64,000 nucleotides of DNA from assembly GCA_900074725.1 (NCBI GenBank), contig LT598458.1, positions 1 through 64,000 of the forward strand. Reading direction: 5' to 3'. This document shows, piece by piece, positions 10,804-20,229 of the stretch; positions within the stretch are counted from its first letter, which is position 1, and every line of letters starts with the position of its first letter. This DNA comes from Lachancea dasiensis (taxonomy: Eukaryota > Ascomycota > Saccharomycetes > Saccharomycetales > Saccharomycetaceae). The notes beneath the pieces were generated by a model. The model did no database searches. It was not told the origin of the DNA and saw only the letters and a list, made by a program, of their open reading frames with translations. The translations under genes were made by a program, and so were the position numbers.

Positions 10804-11835
10804 CTATTTCTTTTCCATTTTCAAAATTTGGGCCGTAGTATCATCCACAGTTTCGCGGAAGGTCTTGAACTTGAAACCAAGCAGGGCCTTGGTTTTGGAG
10901 TTGTCTAATGTTGCAACACTGCTCAACCTCTCTTTACTGGAACCGGGCTTTCCTACAGCAATTTTGCCCTTCAGCTCCGGGAAGTCTGCATTGATAGTGT
11001 CAGCAAAATCTTGCAAAGTGAATCTATCTTCTGAAAGAATTAATCTCTGTCCGATCAAATCTTCTCTTTCGAATGCAAGTTGGTGGGCTTTCGAGACATC
11101 TCGGACATCTATGAAACCGCCAAATAAGACCTCATCTACATCACTCTCGGGACTCGAGTGAACAATATTGTTGATAAATTCGCAGGAAGTGTTCAATTGA
11201 CTAGAGACATTTTCATCAAATAGTTGAGGTCCCAAAACAAAGACTGGGTTGACAGTAGTCAGTTTGAAGCTCACAGTGTCCTTATTGCTCTCTAAAAAGT
11301 CCCACGCGACCTTTTCTGCGAAGGTCTTCGATCCATAGTAGGCAGTCATGGCATCATTTTTGGCTGCATCCCAAGTAACAGGGTTCCACGACTCTTCTGT
11401 AAATGTCTTGGTTTTGTCGCTATCTCCGGCAAAATCAGTGACGGCCGCGTAAGAGGAAGTAACTACTACCCTTTCGACAGTAGTAGCAGCATATTTCTTG
11501 ATCGACTCAAGGATTCCCTTGGTACCGTTGACTGCAGGAATTAACAGATCCTTCTCATATTCAGTAGTTGAAAAGTGGAATGGAGAGGCAGTGTGTAACA
11601 CTACAGAAATCTCCTTTCCGTGTTTTTCAAAAGCATCGTCAAATGCGCCTGCTTTAGCAATATCAGGCACAATTGCGAAGCTCAAGTTCTGATTGTTGTT
11701 GAATTGCTTTGACAACCGGTCAGCCTTTTCTTGACTTCTAACCGAGCCAATGACCTTATAACCACTTTGCAACAAGTCTCTTACCACATAAAGGGCAATG
11801 AAACCAGAAGCTCCTGATACAAAAACCGTCTTCAT
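10804..11835 (-). CDS. GRE2/ARI1-type NADPH-dependent aldehyde/ketone reductase
   Basis: The 343-residue extended short-chain dehydrogenase belongs to the GRE2 / YGL157W (ARI1) / YDR541C group; S. cerevisiae Gre2 has 342 residues. The N-terminal nucleotide-binding motif is FVSGASGFIA, followed by SVRSQEKAD, as in NADPH-preferring members. The catalytic residues are visible as VVTSSYAAV (Ser) and YYGSKTFAEK (Tyr and Lys). Members reduce methylglyoxal, isovaleraldehyde and other carbonyls in the cytosol and are often induced by stress. The gene is complete, with an ATG start at 11835. I cannot tell which of the paralogous S. cerevisiae genes it corresponds to, so no symbol is given. Confidence 0.88.
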   Translation of the reverse strand: MKTVFVSGASGFIALYVVRDLLQSGYKVIGSVRSQEKADRLSKQFNNNQNLSFAIVPDIAKAGAFDDAFEKHGKEISVVLHTASPFHFSTTEYEKDLLIPAVNGTKGILESIKKYAATTVERVVVTSSYAAVTDFAGDSDKTKTFTEESWNPVTWDAAKNDAMTAYYGSKTFAEKVAWDFLESNKDTVSFKLTTVNPVFVLGPQLFDENVSSQLNTSCEFINNIVHSSPESDVDEVLFGGFIDVRDVSKAHQLAFEREDLIGQRLILSEDRFTLQDFADTINADFPELKGKIAVGKPGSSKERLSSVATLDNSKTKALLGFKFKTFRETVDDTTAQILKMEKK

Positions 11836-12889
11836 TTTTGGATTTATCTTGAGAAGCTCTCTTACAATATGCTGCTGACGCTAACTTACAAGCATATGTG
11901 GCCTACTTATACTATCTTTACCTTCATGTCATACGTCGCTAGTATGACAATTTTTTGAGGCCAAAGCAATAATCGGTCGTGTTACATGCAAAAATATGAT
12001 GAAGGGAAACGAACTTAGGCCTCAATCGCCATTCAAGATCAAACTTCGTCATTTTAATGATAAATTTTGTCAGCACTTAACTCCTTTCGCCTAAAAATTG
12101 GTAGCTCTCGGATACCGCTAACTTATACTTCACAAATCCTGGGCTGTCTTACTACATATTTATTTGTTGAACGGAAACGGTCCAAGAAGTTGAAATGGTG
12201 TTGTCACATCATATTAACGTGAAGGTCTTTCTTTAAGATCTGTATTTGTTTAACTGGGCTTACTCTTGTAAATGGTTTATCCCTTAACCTTTCAGGTAAT
12301 TATCGATTGACTTCTTTTAAAAAATATTAGGCACGCCAGTAGACAAAAGATAGCAGCTTATCTTATAGCCTTTAGTTTAAGAGAAGGGCACCAATTTCTC
12401 TAGAAATATATCTGAATTTCCTATCCTCTCGAATGCTTCATCGGAGACGGGGATATGGCGTTAGTGAGCTGAATACGGTAAGCGATTTTAATTAACAATT
12501 GATGCCGCTTAGCAGCACAGGACTGAGTATAATTCACTTTGAGGCACATTTCGTGTACCTCGTGTATCAAGGATTCTCTATAGTCGAACAAGATCGGTGA
12601 TAAATTTGTTACCTTGACGCGTCAGTGTTTTAGGAGCAATTTGGTATTGGTCTCCGAGATAGTAGAATGTAGTCGACGCTTGAACCTACCTTAAATTTGC
12701 AGAGCTCAAGAGACCAGCTTTTTCCTGCACGGCTAACGGGGATATTCATCTATTGATGTGTGTTTCTCACCTATTTCCTTACCATATTGCAGTCCTGAAT
12801 TTTATATACCGGTGTAAAAAAGGTTATTCTATTATAATAGCTCGACACTGAAATATTAATCCGCCTTGTACTGTTGAAGTGCTCGAAAA
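11836..12889. other. Intergenic, no gene seen
   Basis: This interval lies between the 5' end of the GRE2-like gene and the 3' end of the amidase gene, both on the minus strand. It is AT-rich. I found no open frame resembling a protein, no RNA gene and no clear regulatory site, although the right-hand promoter of the GRE2-like gene must lie in the first few hundred bases. Confidence 0.5.
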
Positions 12890-14641
12890 TTAATCAACGG
12901 GGACATTCTTAGCCAAATAATCGTAAAATTGAGGCTTACATTTGTATTCTAACAAATCCTCAATAGCCGAGCCATACCTTATCAGCTTAGGCTCTTGCCA
13001 GGCTGATTGTATTATTCCTAGGCCAAATGGCCGCCCATTCGACTGTTTGACACCTACTGGTAGCGTAATCATAGGATATCCAGCTTTCGCAGCTTGTTGG
13101 TAAGTTATAGAATTGCCGCTGGGTACTAAAAGCCCATCCAGTTTGAAATTTTCGCCTGTTTCGCTGTCCGTGTAGTTCAGAGCAGAGTCAATGCCTTCAT
13201 CTTGAGATGTTTTACGAACAAATTCGACAGCCTGCCAGTAAGTTTCATTTTTGGCTCCTGCCCATGCTAAAGAGTCTAGAAAGGAATCCTGTCCGGAACT
13301 GAAAGCTGGGTGCTGACCTGGATAACCACCTTCCGTTCCACTGAACTGATAGTTGTAGGCCACGATATCTTCCAGACTTCTGATGTCAGTGTTTTCAAGT
13401 TCACTCAAGTAAGACTTGATGTTATTATAAAAATCAACCTTCACAATGGTGAACTCACTTTGATTTACAGGACCGAGGTCCCAATTCCACCCGTCGCTCG
13501 ATATTACATCCTGGTTTTCGAAATCCGTGTTGTTATAAACAACCGCGCCTGCATTTTCGATCAATTTAATAACTTCTAAGAGTCTTGGAATCTCGTCAGG
13601 TTTAGCTTTCGACCACAGCTTCGACCATGGTAGACCAAATCGCGCACCTTTTAGAGCCGTTTGGTCACTTAAAAACTTTAAGTAATCGCCATCTTCCGGA
13701 ACTTTACCAGTTTGGTTGAAAGTATACGCATCTCTTTCGTCGACACCCCACATGGATTGGAAAGCATATATTGCATCTCTTACCGTTCTGGCAATTGGAC
13801 CTGTGGTGTCCTGATGTTCCGATTCAGGGATCACACCTGCCCTAGAAGTCAATCCCACTGTTGGTTTGAATCCTACAACACCATTGCGCATAGCAGGATC
13901 GATGATACTTCCATCAGTCTCAGTACCCAAGCTGAATGTTATCATATTTGCTGCAACGGAGCCAGCACTACCTGAAGAGCTTCCACCTGGATTCACTGTC
14001 AAATTGAAAGGGCTCCGAGCTTGACCCCCACGAGCTGAATATCCCTCTGAATAGCTGGATGACCTCATGTCCGCCCACTCGCTCAATGTCGCGTGGCCGA
14101 AAAGAACGGCGCCGGCTTCTCTCAATTTTGCTACAACATAGGCATCTCGGGGTACCACAGAGCCCAGTAACACCCAGGAGCCCGCCGTCGTGTCCATTCT
14201 ATCTTTTGTTGCATAATTATCTTTCACAAGGAATGGAATTCCATGTAGAGGACCCCGAACTATTCCTCGGCTTCTTTCAGCGTCCATCTGACGAGCGATT
14301 GATATCACATCTGGGTTTATTTGCAAAATGCCATTGACGTAGGAGTTTATTTGGAAAAACCTATCTAGATAACAGTTGACCACGTCTTCGGACGTGAGAT
14401 TTCCTGACGAAAAGTAACTCTGCAGCTGGTCAATTGTAGCGTCTTGCAATGTTAGTCCTTTACATGCGGCCATGGGGAACAGTTCGCCAGTATCTAATTG
14501 GGGAAAGTAATATGTTGTGGCATTCACAACTTGAGTACTCGAAGCACTGAAAGTAGACCATCTCTTGAACAAGTCATAAACGGGAGATCCTTCAACCTTT
14601 GGAAATAATATGGCTATTGTTAGGATGGCTAGCACATACAT
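12890..14641 (-). CDS. Secreted amidase-signature family hydrolase
   Basis: The 583-residue protein starts with a hydrophobic signal peptide (MYVLAILTIAILFPKVEGS, likely cut near residue 18), followed by NxS/T glycosylation sites. The body is an amidase-signature domain. The Ser-cisSer-Lys triad is visible: Lys in PFLVKDNY, the Ser-rich loop GGSSSGSAGS and the nucleophile loop GTETDGSIIDP. Members hydrolyse amides to carboxylates plus ammonia. Intracellular yeast relatives include AMD2, but this one is predicted to be extracellular or wall-bound, as in several filamentous-fungal amidases. With a formamidase nearby and a GABA-type permease further on, a part in nitrogen scavenging is plausible, but the substrate cannot be read from sequence. 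The gene is complete with an ATG start. Confidence 0.9.
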   Translation of the reverse strand: MYVLAILTIAILFPKVEGSPVYDLFKRWSTFSASSTQVVNATTYYFPQLDTGELFPMAACKGLTLQDATIDQLQSYFSSGNLTSEDVVNCYLDRFFQINSYVNGILQINPDVISIARQMDAERSRGIVRGPLHGIPFLVKDNYATKDRMDTTAGSWVLLGSVVPRDAYVVAKLREAGAVLFGHATLSEWADMRSSSYSEGYSARGGQARSPFNLTVNPGGSSSGSAGSVAANMITFSLGTETDGSIIDPAMRNGVVGFKPTVGLTSRAGVIPESEHQDTTGPIARTVRDAIYAFQSMWGVDERDAYTFNQTGKVPEDGDYLKFLSDQTALKGARFGLPWSKLWSKAKPDEIPRLLEVIKLIENAGAVVYNNTDFENQDVISSDGWNWDLGPVNQSEFTIVKVDFYNNIKSYLSELENTDIRSLEDIVAYNYQFSGTEGGYPGQHPAFSSGQDSFLDSLAWAGAKNETYWQAVEFVRKTSQDEGIDSALNYTDSETGENFKLDGLLVPSGNSITYQQAAKAGYPMITLPVGVKQSNGRPFGLGIIQSAWQEPKLIRYGSAIEDLLEYKCKPQFYDYLAKNVPVD

Positions 14642-15351
14642 TGTCCTTTATTACTGAAATTGGCCTGCCAATCAAGCTCACCACTCTTGATTGTGGCTAT
14701 TCGAACTCCGTGCAAGAAAAATTATATGCGGGGAGCATCTTACAATCCCTCAATAGGTAATTCTGGTCCTACTTTATATACAATTGTCTCTCTGTTATCT
14801 GTAAAGTGACCTCCACACCTCTACTCATATCTAAAATCAAGGTAGGTCGTCTATTGAAAATGTACTCTAGCACTCGAGCGGAAATCCCATGAGATAAGGA
14901 CTTGTTGAACTAATGGAAAACTGAACACTCCCACCAAAATCATGTGCTCAAATTGTGGTACTCCGTTGAGGATGTTGTACTCAAAGTAAGCGACAGTAGG
15001 AAAACCATTAGAGACTACTATAGTTTCTCCTGCAAATGTCGATGGTTCTCAATAGCTTTGAAGGTTCATAAATGGCTATCCTCTTGAGCTCTAGGTATTT
15101 TCTGGAGTCGGTGGCTTTGCTTATATAGAGGGGATAAGGTTTGTCAATATTCATCAATGGCAAGTTTGCAAGCCCCTGCACCTCGAAGATGCTGTCATAA
15201 TTGACATGTTTCTCCTTCTAGAAATATTACGAAACTATATTTGTCTGTCCTCATATATATAGCAGATAATTGTAACCGCGAGCCCCCATTAGCCCCAAAA
15301 ATGACTATTATTGACTTTGACAACCATTAAAAGATCTTTGGATCAATATAC
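14642..15351. other. Intergenic, no gene seen; promoter of secreted amidase
   Basis: This interval lies upstream of the amidase gene and downstream of the FMP52-like gene. A TATA-like stretch (TATATAAAG on the minus strand, near 14772-14780) lies about 130 bases before the amidase start. Nothing else is recognised. Confidence 0.45.
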
Positions 15352-16017
15352 TTAAGTAAGTAGTTTTAGAATCTCTTTGCTCTCTACAATTTGCACCTTT
15401 TCAGAATGAGTTGAGTCCAAGGCCAATTTTATCCCCACCTTACCCACATCGTCTCCGTAAACAGGATAACTCAGCAAAGATTGTAAACTTGTTTTGTATA
15501 ATAGACCTCCCAGCTTTGCTACAATTGCATTGAATAAACCCTTGCTTTTGTCTCTTTCACCAACTAATGGACCAGGGCGCAAGATGATAGTTCTATCGAA
15601 GTTTAGCGCAAGGACGTCTCGCTCGATTTCTCCCTTAGTTTTTAAGTAAAAGAACATCGAATTTGCATCAGCCCCTATCGAACTAACGAGAACATACGTA
15701 GTGCATCCTTGACTCTTCGCTGCTCTGGCAAGTGCCAAGTTCAAATCGTGATCAACTTTATAAAAGTTTTCCTTTCCTGCTTCCCCCCTGGTCGTGGCAA
15801 GCCCAGAAAGCACAATATCTGTGTTCGGTGGTATTAGATGTGACCAGTTTTCAGAATTTTCCTCAATCACGCTGTTAACCTTTTCAGGTTCATAAGAAAC
15901 CGTGAGCTTTCTCCTAGAAATGGTTGTCACTGAAAGAGCTCGTTCTTTTACAGCATATTTGACAAAAGAAGAGCCACAGAGACCCGTAGCCCCAAATATG
16001 AGTACATTGAGGGACAT
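15352..16017 (-). CDS. FMP52: FMP52-like NAD(P)-binding protein (TIP30/HTATIP2-like)
   Basis: The 221-residue atypical short-chain dehydrogenase begins with LIFGATGLCGSSFVKYAV (glycine-rich nucleotide-binding loop) and has VLVSSIGADANSMFFYLKTKGEIE, where Ser and the Y-x-K-like YLKTKGE match the TIP30/Fmp52 family, and RTIILRPGPLVGE after it. S. cerevisiae Fmp52 has 231 residues and localises to the mitochondrial outer membrane; its reaction is unknown. The gene is complete, with an ATG start and a usual length. The upstream region is shared with a divergent HOL1-like transporter. The family is clear; one-to-one orthology with FMP52 is likely but not proven here. Confidence 0.85.
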   Translation of the reverse strand: MSLNVLIFGATGLCGSSFVKYAVKERALSVTTISRRKLTVSYEPEKVNSVIEENSENWSHLIPPNTDIVLSGLATTRGEAGKENFYKVDHDLNLALARAAKSQGCTTYVLVSSIGADANSMFFYLKTKGEIERDVLALNFDRTIILRPGPLVGERDKSKGLFNAIVAKLGGLLYKTSLQSLLSYPVYGDDVGKVGIKLALDSTHSEKVQIVESKEILKLLT

Positions 16018-16937
16018 GAATCGTGTGCAGGTTTTGCGTTGTCCTACTACTAGTGGTTTGTCCTTGACATCATTGGAAATTTGTGAAGATCCTTAATCAC
16101 ATGAAAATTATTGTGTGTAGTACCTGATGATTCCTCTAGAGAACATCGGTTTCCATACTACGTACATAGATGGTCTAGCATGAAATAGTAAGTCAGATGT
16201 GTATGAAATTCATAGGAGCTTGTTACTTGGTAATCGAGTAGCTTTGCTTATGCTTTGTTAGAAGTACGCTAGGGCAGCATGCATGTACTCTGAATGAGCA
16301 GTTATATGGTCTAATGACAATTGAACCGATGTTTCAACTGCAGCATGATACATAATAACCCCTAAAAGATATCTATAAGGACACATGAGCTCTCTTCTTT
16401 CATTCGCAAGTTTCGCGATGTTTATGACAGAGTCGAACCAAAGTTGAAAGCACTGTCGGCATCCTCAACTCGGCGGTGGGGTGGCGATACTTTAATGATA
16501 TGCCAATTGGTTTCAAATTTGGCACGCTCCAAAAAGTGTTGTAAAGCCGACACTACCGCTCTCCGTCGCCATTCCTTTAAAGCTTGCGGAATTTGATAAA
16601 AATGAAGCGATAAGGTTTTGTGTGGTAAGATATAGATAATACACTATCTAAGCGACAGAAAATTAAAGGTTGACACAACCTCTCGAGTGACAATATGATT
16701 GCTCGTCGTTTTCACGAAGCTTTGCGTGCTAACTGTCAAGCTCGAGGTTCGATAAGCGCACAATTAGGGGATGTCTTTGCTATGGGTACTCCGTTAAGAT
16801 AGCTTATCAATTAAAATGTCATCGCTTAAAGAGAACTCAGTGATTGACAATCCAGGATTATCATACGTATATAACGGATACGATGTCAAAAATGACTCTC
16901 GCCTTGTTTAGCCCTCATGGGAACCAGTTCTTAGGAC
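16018..16937. promoter_or_regulatory. Divergent promoter, FMP52-like and HOL1-like genes
   Basis: This gene-free interval has a TATA-like TATATAA near 16868. Before the HOL1-like ATG lies a 5-codon upstream frame, 16917-16934 (MGTSS then stop), ending 3 bases before the main start codon, and a longer out-of-frame one starting at 16883 that overlaps the gene. Whether they are transcribed depends on the true mRNA start. No other feature is recognised. Confidence 0.4.
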
Positions 16938-18674
16938 ATGGCGCCAACGATCGATTATTCTGCAATTCCAGGAAATTCACATTTAGTAACCGTCAATGAA
17001 CATAAAAAGAACGGTGAACAAAGAGCAGAAGTTATTTTGATTCCAGCCCCTTCCGATGATCCCGATGACCCTCTAAACTGGACTCCAATTCGTAAATGGG
17101 TCTCGGTCGCTTGTGTTTTGATTTACACACTCGCGACTTGTATTCCTACTGCTGCTATTTACTCAGTTCTGCCCAATATTGAAGCCAACACAAATATCAC
17201 ACTGGGTGAGCTTAATAACGGTACCGGCTACATGTTCTTGTTTCTAGGTATCGGGTGTCTTTTCTTTCAACCGCTGGCATTGCAATATGGTAAAAGGCCC
17301 GTTTACTTGTTCTCGACCCTTGCCACTGCTCTAATATGCGTGTGGCCACCTTACACAAAGTCTAACGGGGAATGGATTGCTTCAAAAATACTGCAAGGGT
17401 TTGTGGCGTCCTCTGTGGAGTCGCTGCCAGAGATTTCAATGAGCGATCTGTTTTTCGAGCATGAAAGATCATTTGCACTTTCCCTGTATGGCCTAACATT
17501 GCTCTCCGCTTCATACCTAGCCCCCTTTGTCGCAGGTTTCATCTCTCAGGGCCAAGGATGGGAGTGGGTTATGTGGTGGTGTGCGATATTTGCAGCAGTC
17601 TGTTTTGTTGTGTTGTTTTTTCTCATGGAGGAAACTAACTTCGATCGTAAGCTGAAAGTTGATAAGCACACTGGAGAGCTTTTGAAGCTGACATCTCGCA
17701 AGGAACAGCTTGGCGCTGTCAGTACAACTATTGATGGTGCTTTGGGGCAAAGAGATCAAAATGATGAGAAAACCGACTTCGAATCTAATGAACAGGGCTC
17801 TTCATCACAGAGTAGTAATCTACCAACAAATGCATTGGCGAATGAAGTTAGTAATATTGAAGTCGTTAACTCTAGCACATACGTGCCGGCGAATTTAAGA
17901 ACTAAAACATTTTGGGAGAAACTGTCATTATTCAGTGGGAAGAAGGATAAATTTCTTTTGCACCACTATGCTTTGGCGCCGTTTTTTATGGCGCGCTTTC
18001 CGGTCGTGTTGTGGGCTGGTTTCTTGTACGGAAGCTCCTTGGTTTGGTTTAACGTTTTAAATGCCACTGCTGCCCTTATCTTGAGCGAATCCCCTTACAA
18101 CTTTTCTTCTAGTACAATCGGTGTTGCCTATCTTTCTCCTACCATTTTCACTGTCATCATGTTTTTTATATCAGGTTTTTGTTCAGACTGGCTCAAGTTG
18201 AGGATAGCGGTTTGGAGGGGAACTGGTTTGAGTAAACCTGAAGATAGACTTTGGATCTTAGTTTGTTACTGTGTCCTCGGATGTGGTTCGTGTATTCTGT
18301 GGGGTGTCGGAGCCTACTATGAAATTCACTGGTTTGGCCTTGTTTTTGGGATGGGCCTGCTGGGTGGCTGTGGTATCTTTGCCATAGCTGCTGCTGCTTC
18401 CTATATTGTGGACACATATAAAGAGCTTGACACCGAAGCAATGGTGGTCATGATACTGATTCGCAACTGCATGTCTTTCGGAGTAAGTTATGGAATTACA
18501 GACTGGGTAACAAACTTAGGATACAAAAACTGTTTTATCAGCGTCGCCTTCCTGTGCTTTGCAGCCAACCTTACATTTCTTCCTATGGTGATTTTTGGTC
18601 CTTGGCTGCGTAATCGCCAAAAACATATGTACTGGTCAATGGTAGACAAGTACAGAAGGCTAGGCATGCACTAA
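16938..18674 (+). CDS. HOL1: HOL1-like major facilitator (DHA1) transporter
   Basis: This 578-residue MFS protein is close in length to S. cerevisiae Hol1 (586), a plasma-membrane transporter now known for polyamine uptake and originally for histidinol and cation uptake by mutants. Visible features are the N-terminal DDPDDPLNWTPIRKW motif typical of fungal DHA1 drug/polyamine transporters, about 12 hydrophobic segments, QYGKRPVYLFSTL (motif A-like loop between TM2 and TM3), a long acidic-polar central loop (about residues 235-310) with FLMEETNFDRK just before it, and a basic C-terminal end. The gene is complete. HOL1 in S. cerevisiae is translationally controlled by a polyamine-sensing upstream ORF; a different short upstream ORF sits here. 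Other DHA1 members are possible. Confidence 0.82.
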   Translation: MAPTIDYSAIPGNSHLVTVNEHKKNGEQRAEVILIPAPSDDPDDPLNWTPIRKWVSVACVLIYTLATCIPTAAIYSVLPNIEANTNITLGELNNGTGYMFLFLGIGCLFFQPLALQYGKRPVYLFSTLATALICVWPPYTKSNGEWIASKILQGFVASSVESLPEISMSDLFFEHERSFALSLYGLTLLSASYLAPFVAGFISQGQGWEWVMWWCAIFAAVCFVVLFFLMEETNFDRKLKVDKHTGELLKLTSRKEQLGAVSTTIDGALGQRDQNDEKTDFESNEQGSSSQSSNLPTNALANEVSNIEVVNSSTYVPANLRTKTFWEKLSLFSGKKDKFLLHHYALAPFFMARFPVVLWAGFLYGSSLVWFNVLNATAALILSESPYNFSSSTIGVAYLSPTIFTVIMFFISGFCSDWLKLRIAVWRGTGLSKPEDRLWILVCYCVLGCGSCILWGVGAYYEIHWFGLVFGMGLLGGCGIFAIAAAASYIVDTYKELDTEAMVVMILIRNCMSFGVSYGITDWVTNLGYKNCFISVAFLCFAANLTFLPMVIFGPWLRNRQKHMYWSMVDKYRRLGMH

Positions 18675-19080
18675 GAGCTAGTTTCCCTTCGTGGTGATCT
18701 TGAAGTGGAGAAGCGCTGGCGCACATCCTAAGTTAAGCTCATCTTATGTTCATCACCGCATAGTACATATAGACGACCCCCTTCACGGTGATTGGACTTG
18801 AACATATGCCCGTGATCGCTTTAGGATGTCAAAAGAGACAAATCACGGCTGATGGCTTATTTCTTGTAAGTGTCATGAAAACTTATTGCACGGTCGATCC
18901 GGCTCTGTATTAATTACCTTCCACCTTTCCATACAATATATATCTATATAGTTTATCGATCATGAATGCAGACCAAAAGCTGATGAAAGTTCTTTTTGGA
19001 GGCATTGTGCAATAATAGCATTCCCGAACGCTTGGAGCTCATGAAGCTTTGAGAAATAATCATATATGACTCCAACCTGA
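18675..19080. other. Convergent intergenic region
   Basis: The HOL1-like and zinc-transporter genes end towards each other. Only 3' untranslated and terminator sequence is expected, and nothing further is recognised. Confidence 0.5.
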
Positions 19081-20229
19081 TTAGGCCCACTTGCCAAGTA
19101 GAGCCATTATACCAGCTCCGAACAGGGTGCAAATGATCATAAATGTTAGTTTTCGAAGATCCTTTGTTCTATTTTCATCAAAGATAAAATCGCGCGCTAG
19201 TAGTTCTACCAAACCAGTGTAGATCAAAATACCCGCAGAGACCGCATCCAGCACACCAGAAACGATGTTAACGTTGAAAGAGTTCCCATCATAAGTTGTT
19301 CTGACTCCTAAACCGATAGCGACACAGATTGGAGTAGCCAAACCGTATGCGATACATAGACCATATGGCCACCATCTCTTGTTCTTTGGAAATTCAATAG
19401 CGGACAACCTGGATCCTATACCCATACCCTCGAACGATTGGTGGAACACCAACACTGGGTATAGAGTGGAAAATTCGCTATCAGTGGTACCCAAATTCAA
19501 GCCGATCATGACTGAGTGGAAAATAACGCCAAATTCTAGAATGAAGAACGCACCGATCTGACTTTCAAACGACTGTGTCGCAAACTCGGTACTAGCGCTG
19601 GATACTACATCGTACGACTTCCTGCTCTTATCGTCGAAGCCGGTCGACCCATTGGCGCCTCCGTCGTCCGCATGGGTATGTCCGTCGTTTTCAATATCAG
19701 CCCTCCTCTGGTTTCTCACTATAGCATCGTGGATAATGTCGCCATGGTCATGCTGTACTCCAAATCTGCGCTGCACGTACACATCGCTGATCAGGTCCAC
19801 AATGAAGATGCTAAAGACCGTCACTAGAACAATTGCAGGGCACCAAGAGTAGTCTGCCCAGTTGCCAGTCAGCCCGACACAGCTGTCGCCGCCAATCTCC
19901 CCATAAGCTGGATCTAATAGGTGGATAAATGCAGTAGCCACAATGACACCGGTACCAAAGTAACGAGCAATCAGGTACACGTATTGCGGCACTTTCAGCG
20001 ATTTAACACGAGCCGCAATAACAGGGAACAGCGTGAAGAAGGTGGACACGAAGAAAATAACGAAAACTGAAGAGATACGAGCTCCCAATGACCCACTGTA
20101 CTCATTGCCGCCAAAGTAGACGCCGTTTATAGCGCATATTTTCCATGAATCCGGCACAGAATCGTCACTGATCGTAACGTTGTCTGGGTTCCATTGCATC
20201 CACCAAGGTTCAGTAGTGTTACTAGTCAT
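19081..20229 (-). CDS. ZRT1: ZIP-family zinc transporter, ZRT1/ZRT2-like
   Basis: The 382-residue protein matches plasma-membrane ZIP zinc importers (S. cerevisiae Zrt1, 376 residues). The N-terminus is extracellular with NxS/T sites. About eight membrane segments are seen. A His/Asp-rich cytosolic loop lies between TM3 and TM4 (QHDHGD and DGHTHADDGG). The metal-site helices are present: HSVMIGLNLG (TM4) and HQSFEGMGIG (TM5). The gene is complete with an ATG start at 20229. A near-consensus Zap1 zinc-response element lies 400 bases upstream (20629-20639), supporting induction by zinc deficiency. Zrt1 and Zrt2 cannot be separated without a tree. Confidence 0.9.
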   Translation of the reverse strand: MTSNTTEPWWMQWNPDNVTISDDSVPDSWKICAINGVYFGGNEYSGSLGARISSVFVIFFVSTFFTLFPVIAARVKSLKVPQYVYLIARYFGTGVIVATAFIHLLDPAYGEIGGDSCVGLTGNWADYSWCPAIVLVTVFSIFIVDLISDVYVQRRFGVQHDHGDIIHDAIVRNQRRADIENDGHTHADDGGANGSTGFDDKSRKSYDVVSSASTEFATQSFESQIGAFFILEFGVIFHSVMIGLNLGTTDSEFSTLYPVLVFHQSFEGMGIGSRLSAIEFPKNKRWWPYGLCIAYGLATPICVAIGLGVRTTYDGNSFNVNIVSGVLDAVSAGILIYTGLVELLARDFIFDENRTKDLRKLTFMIICTLFGAGIMALLGKWA

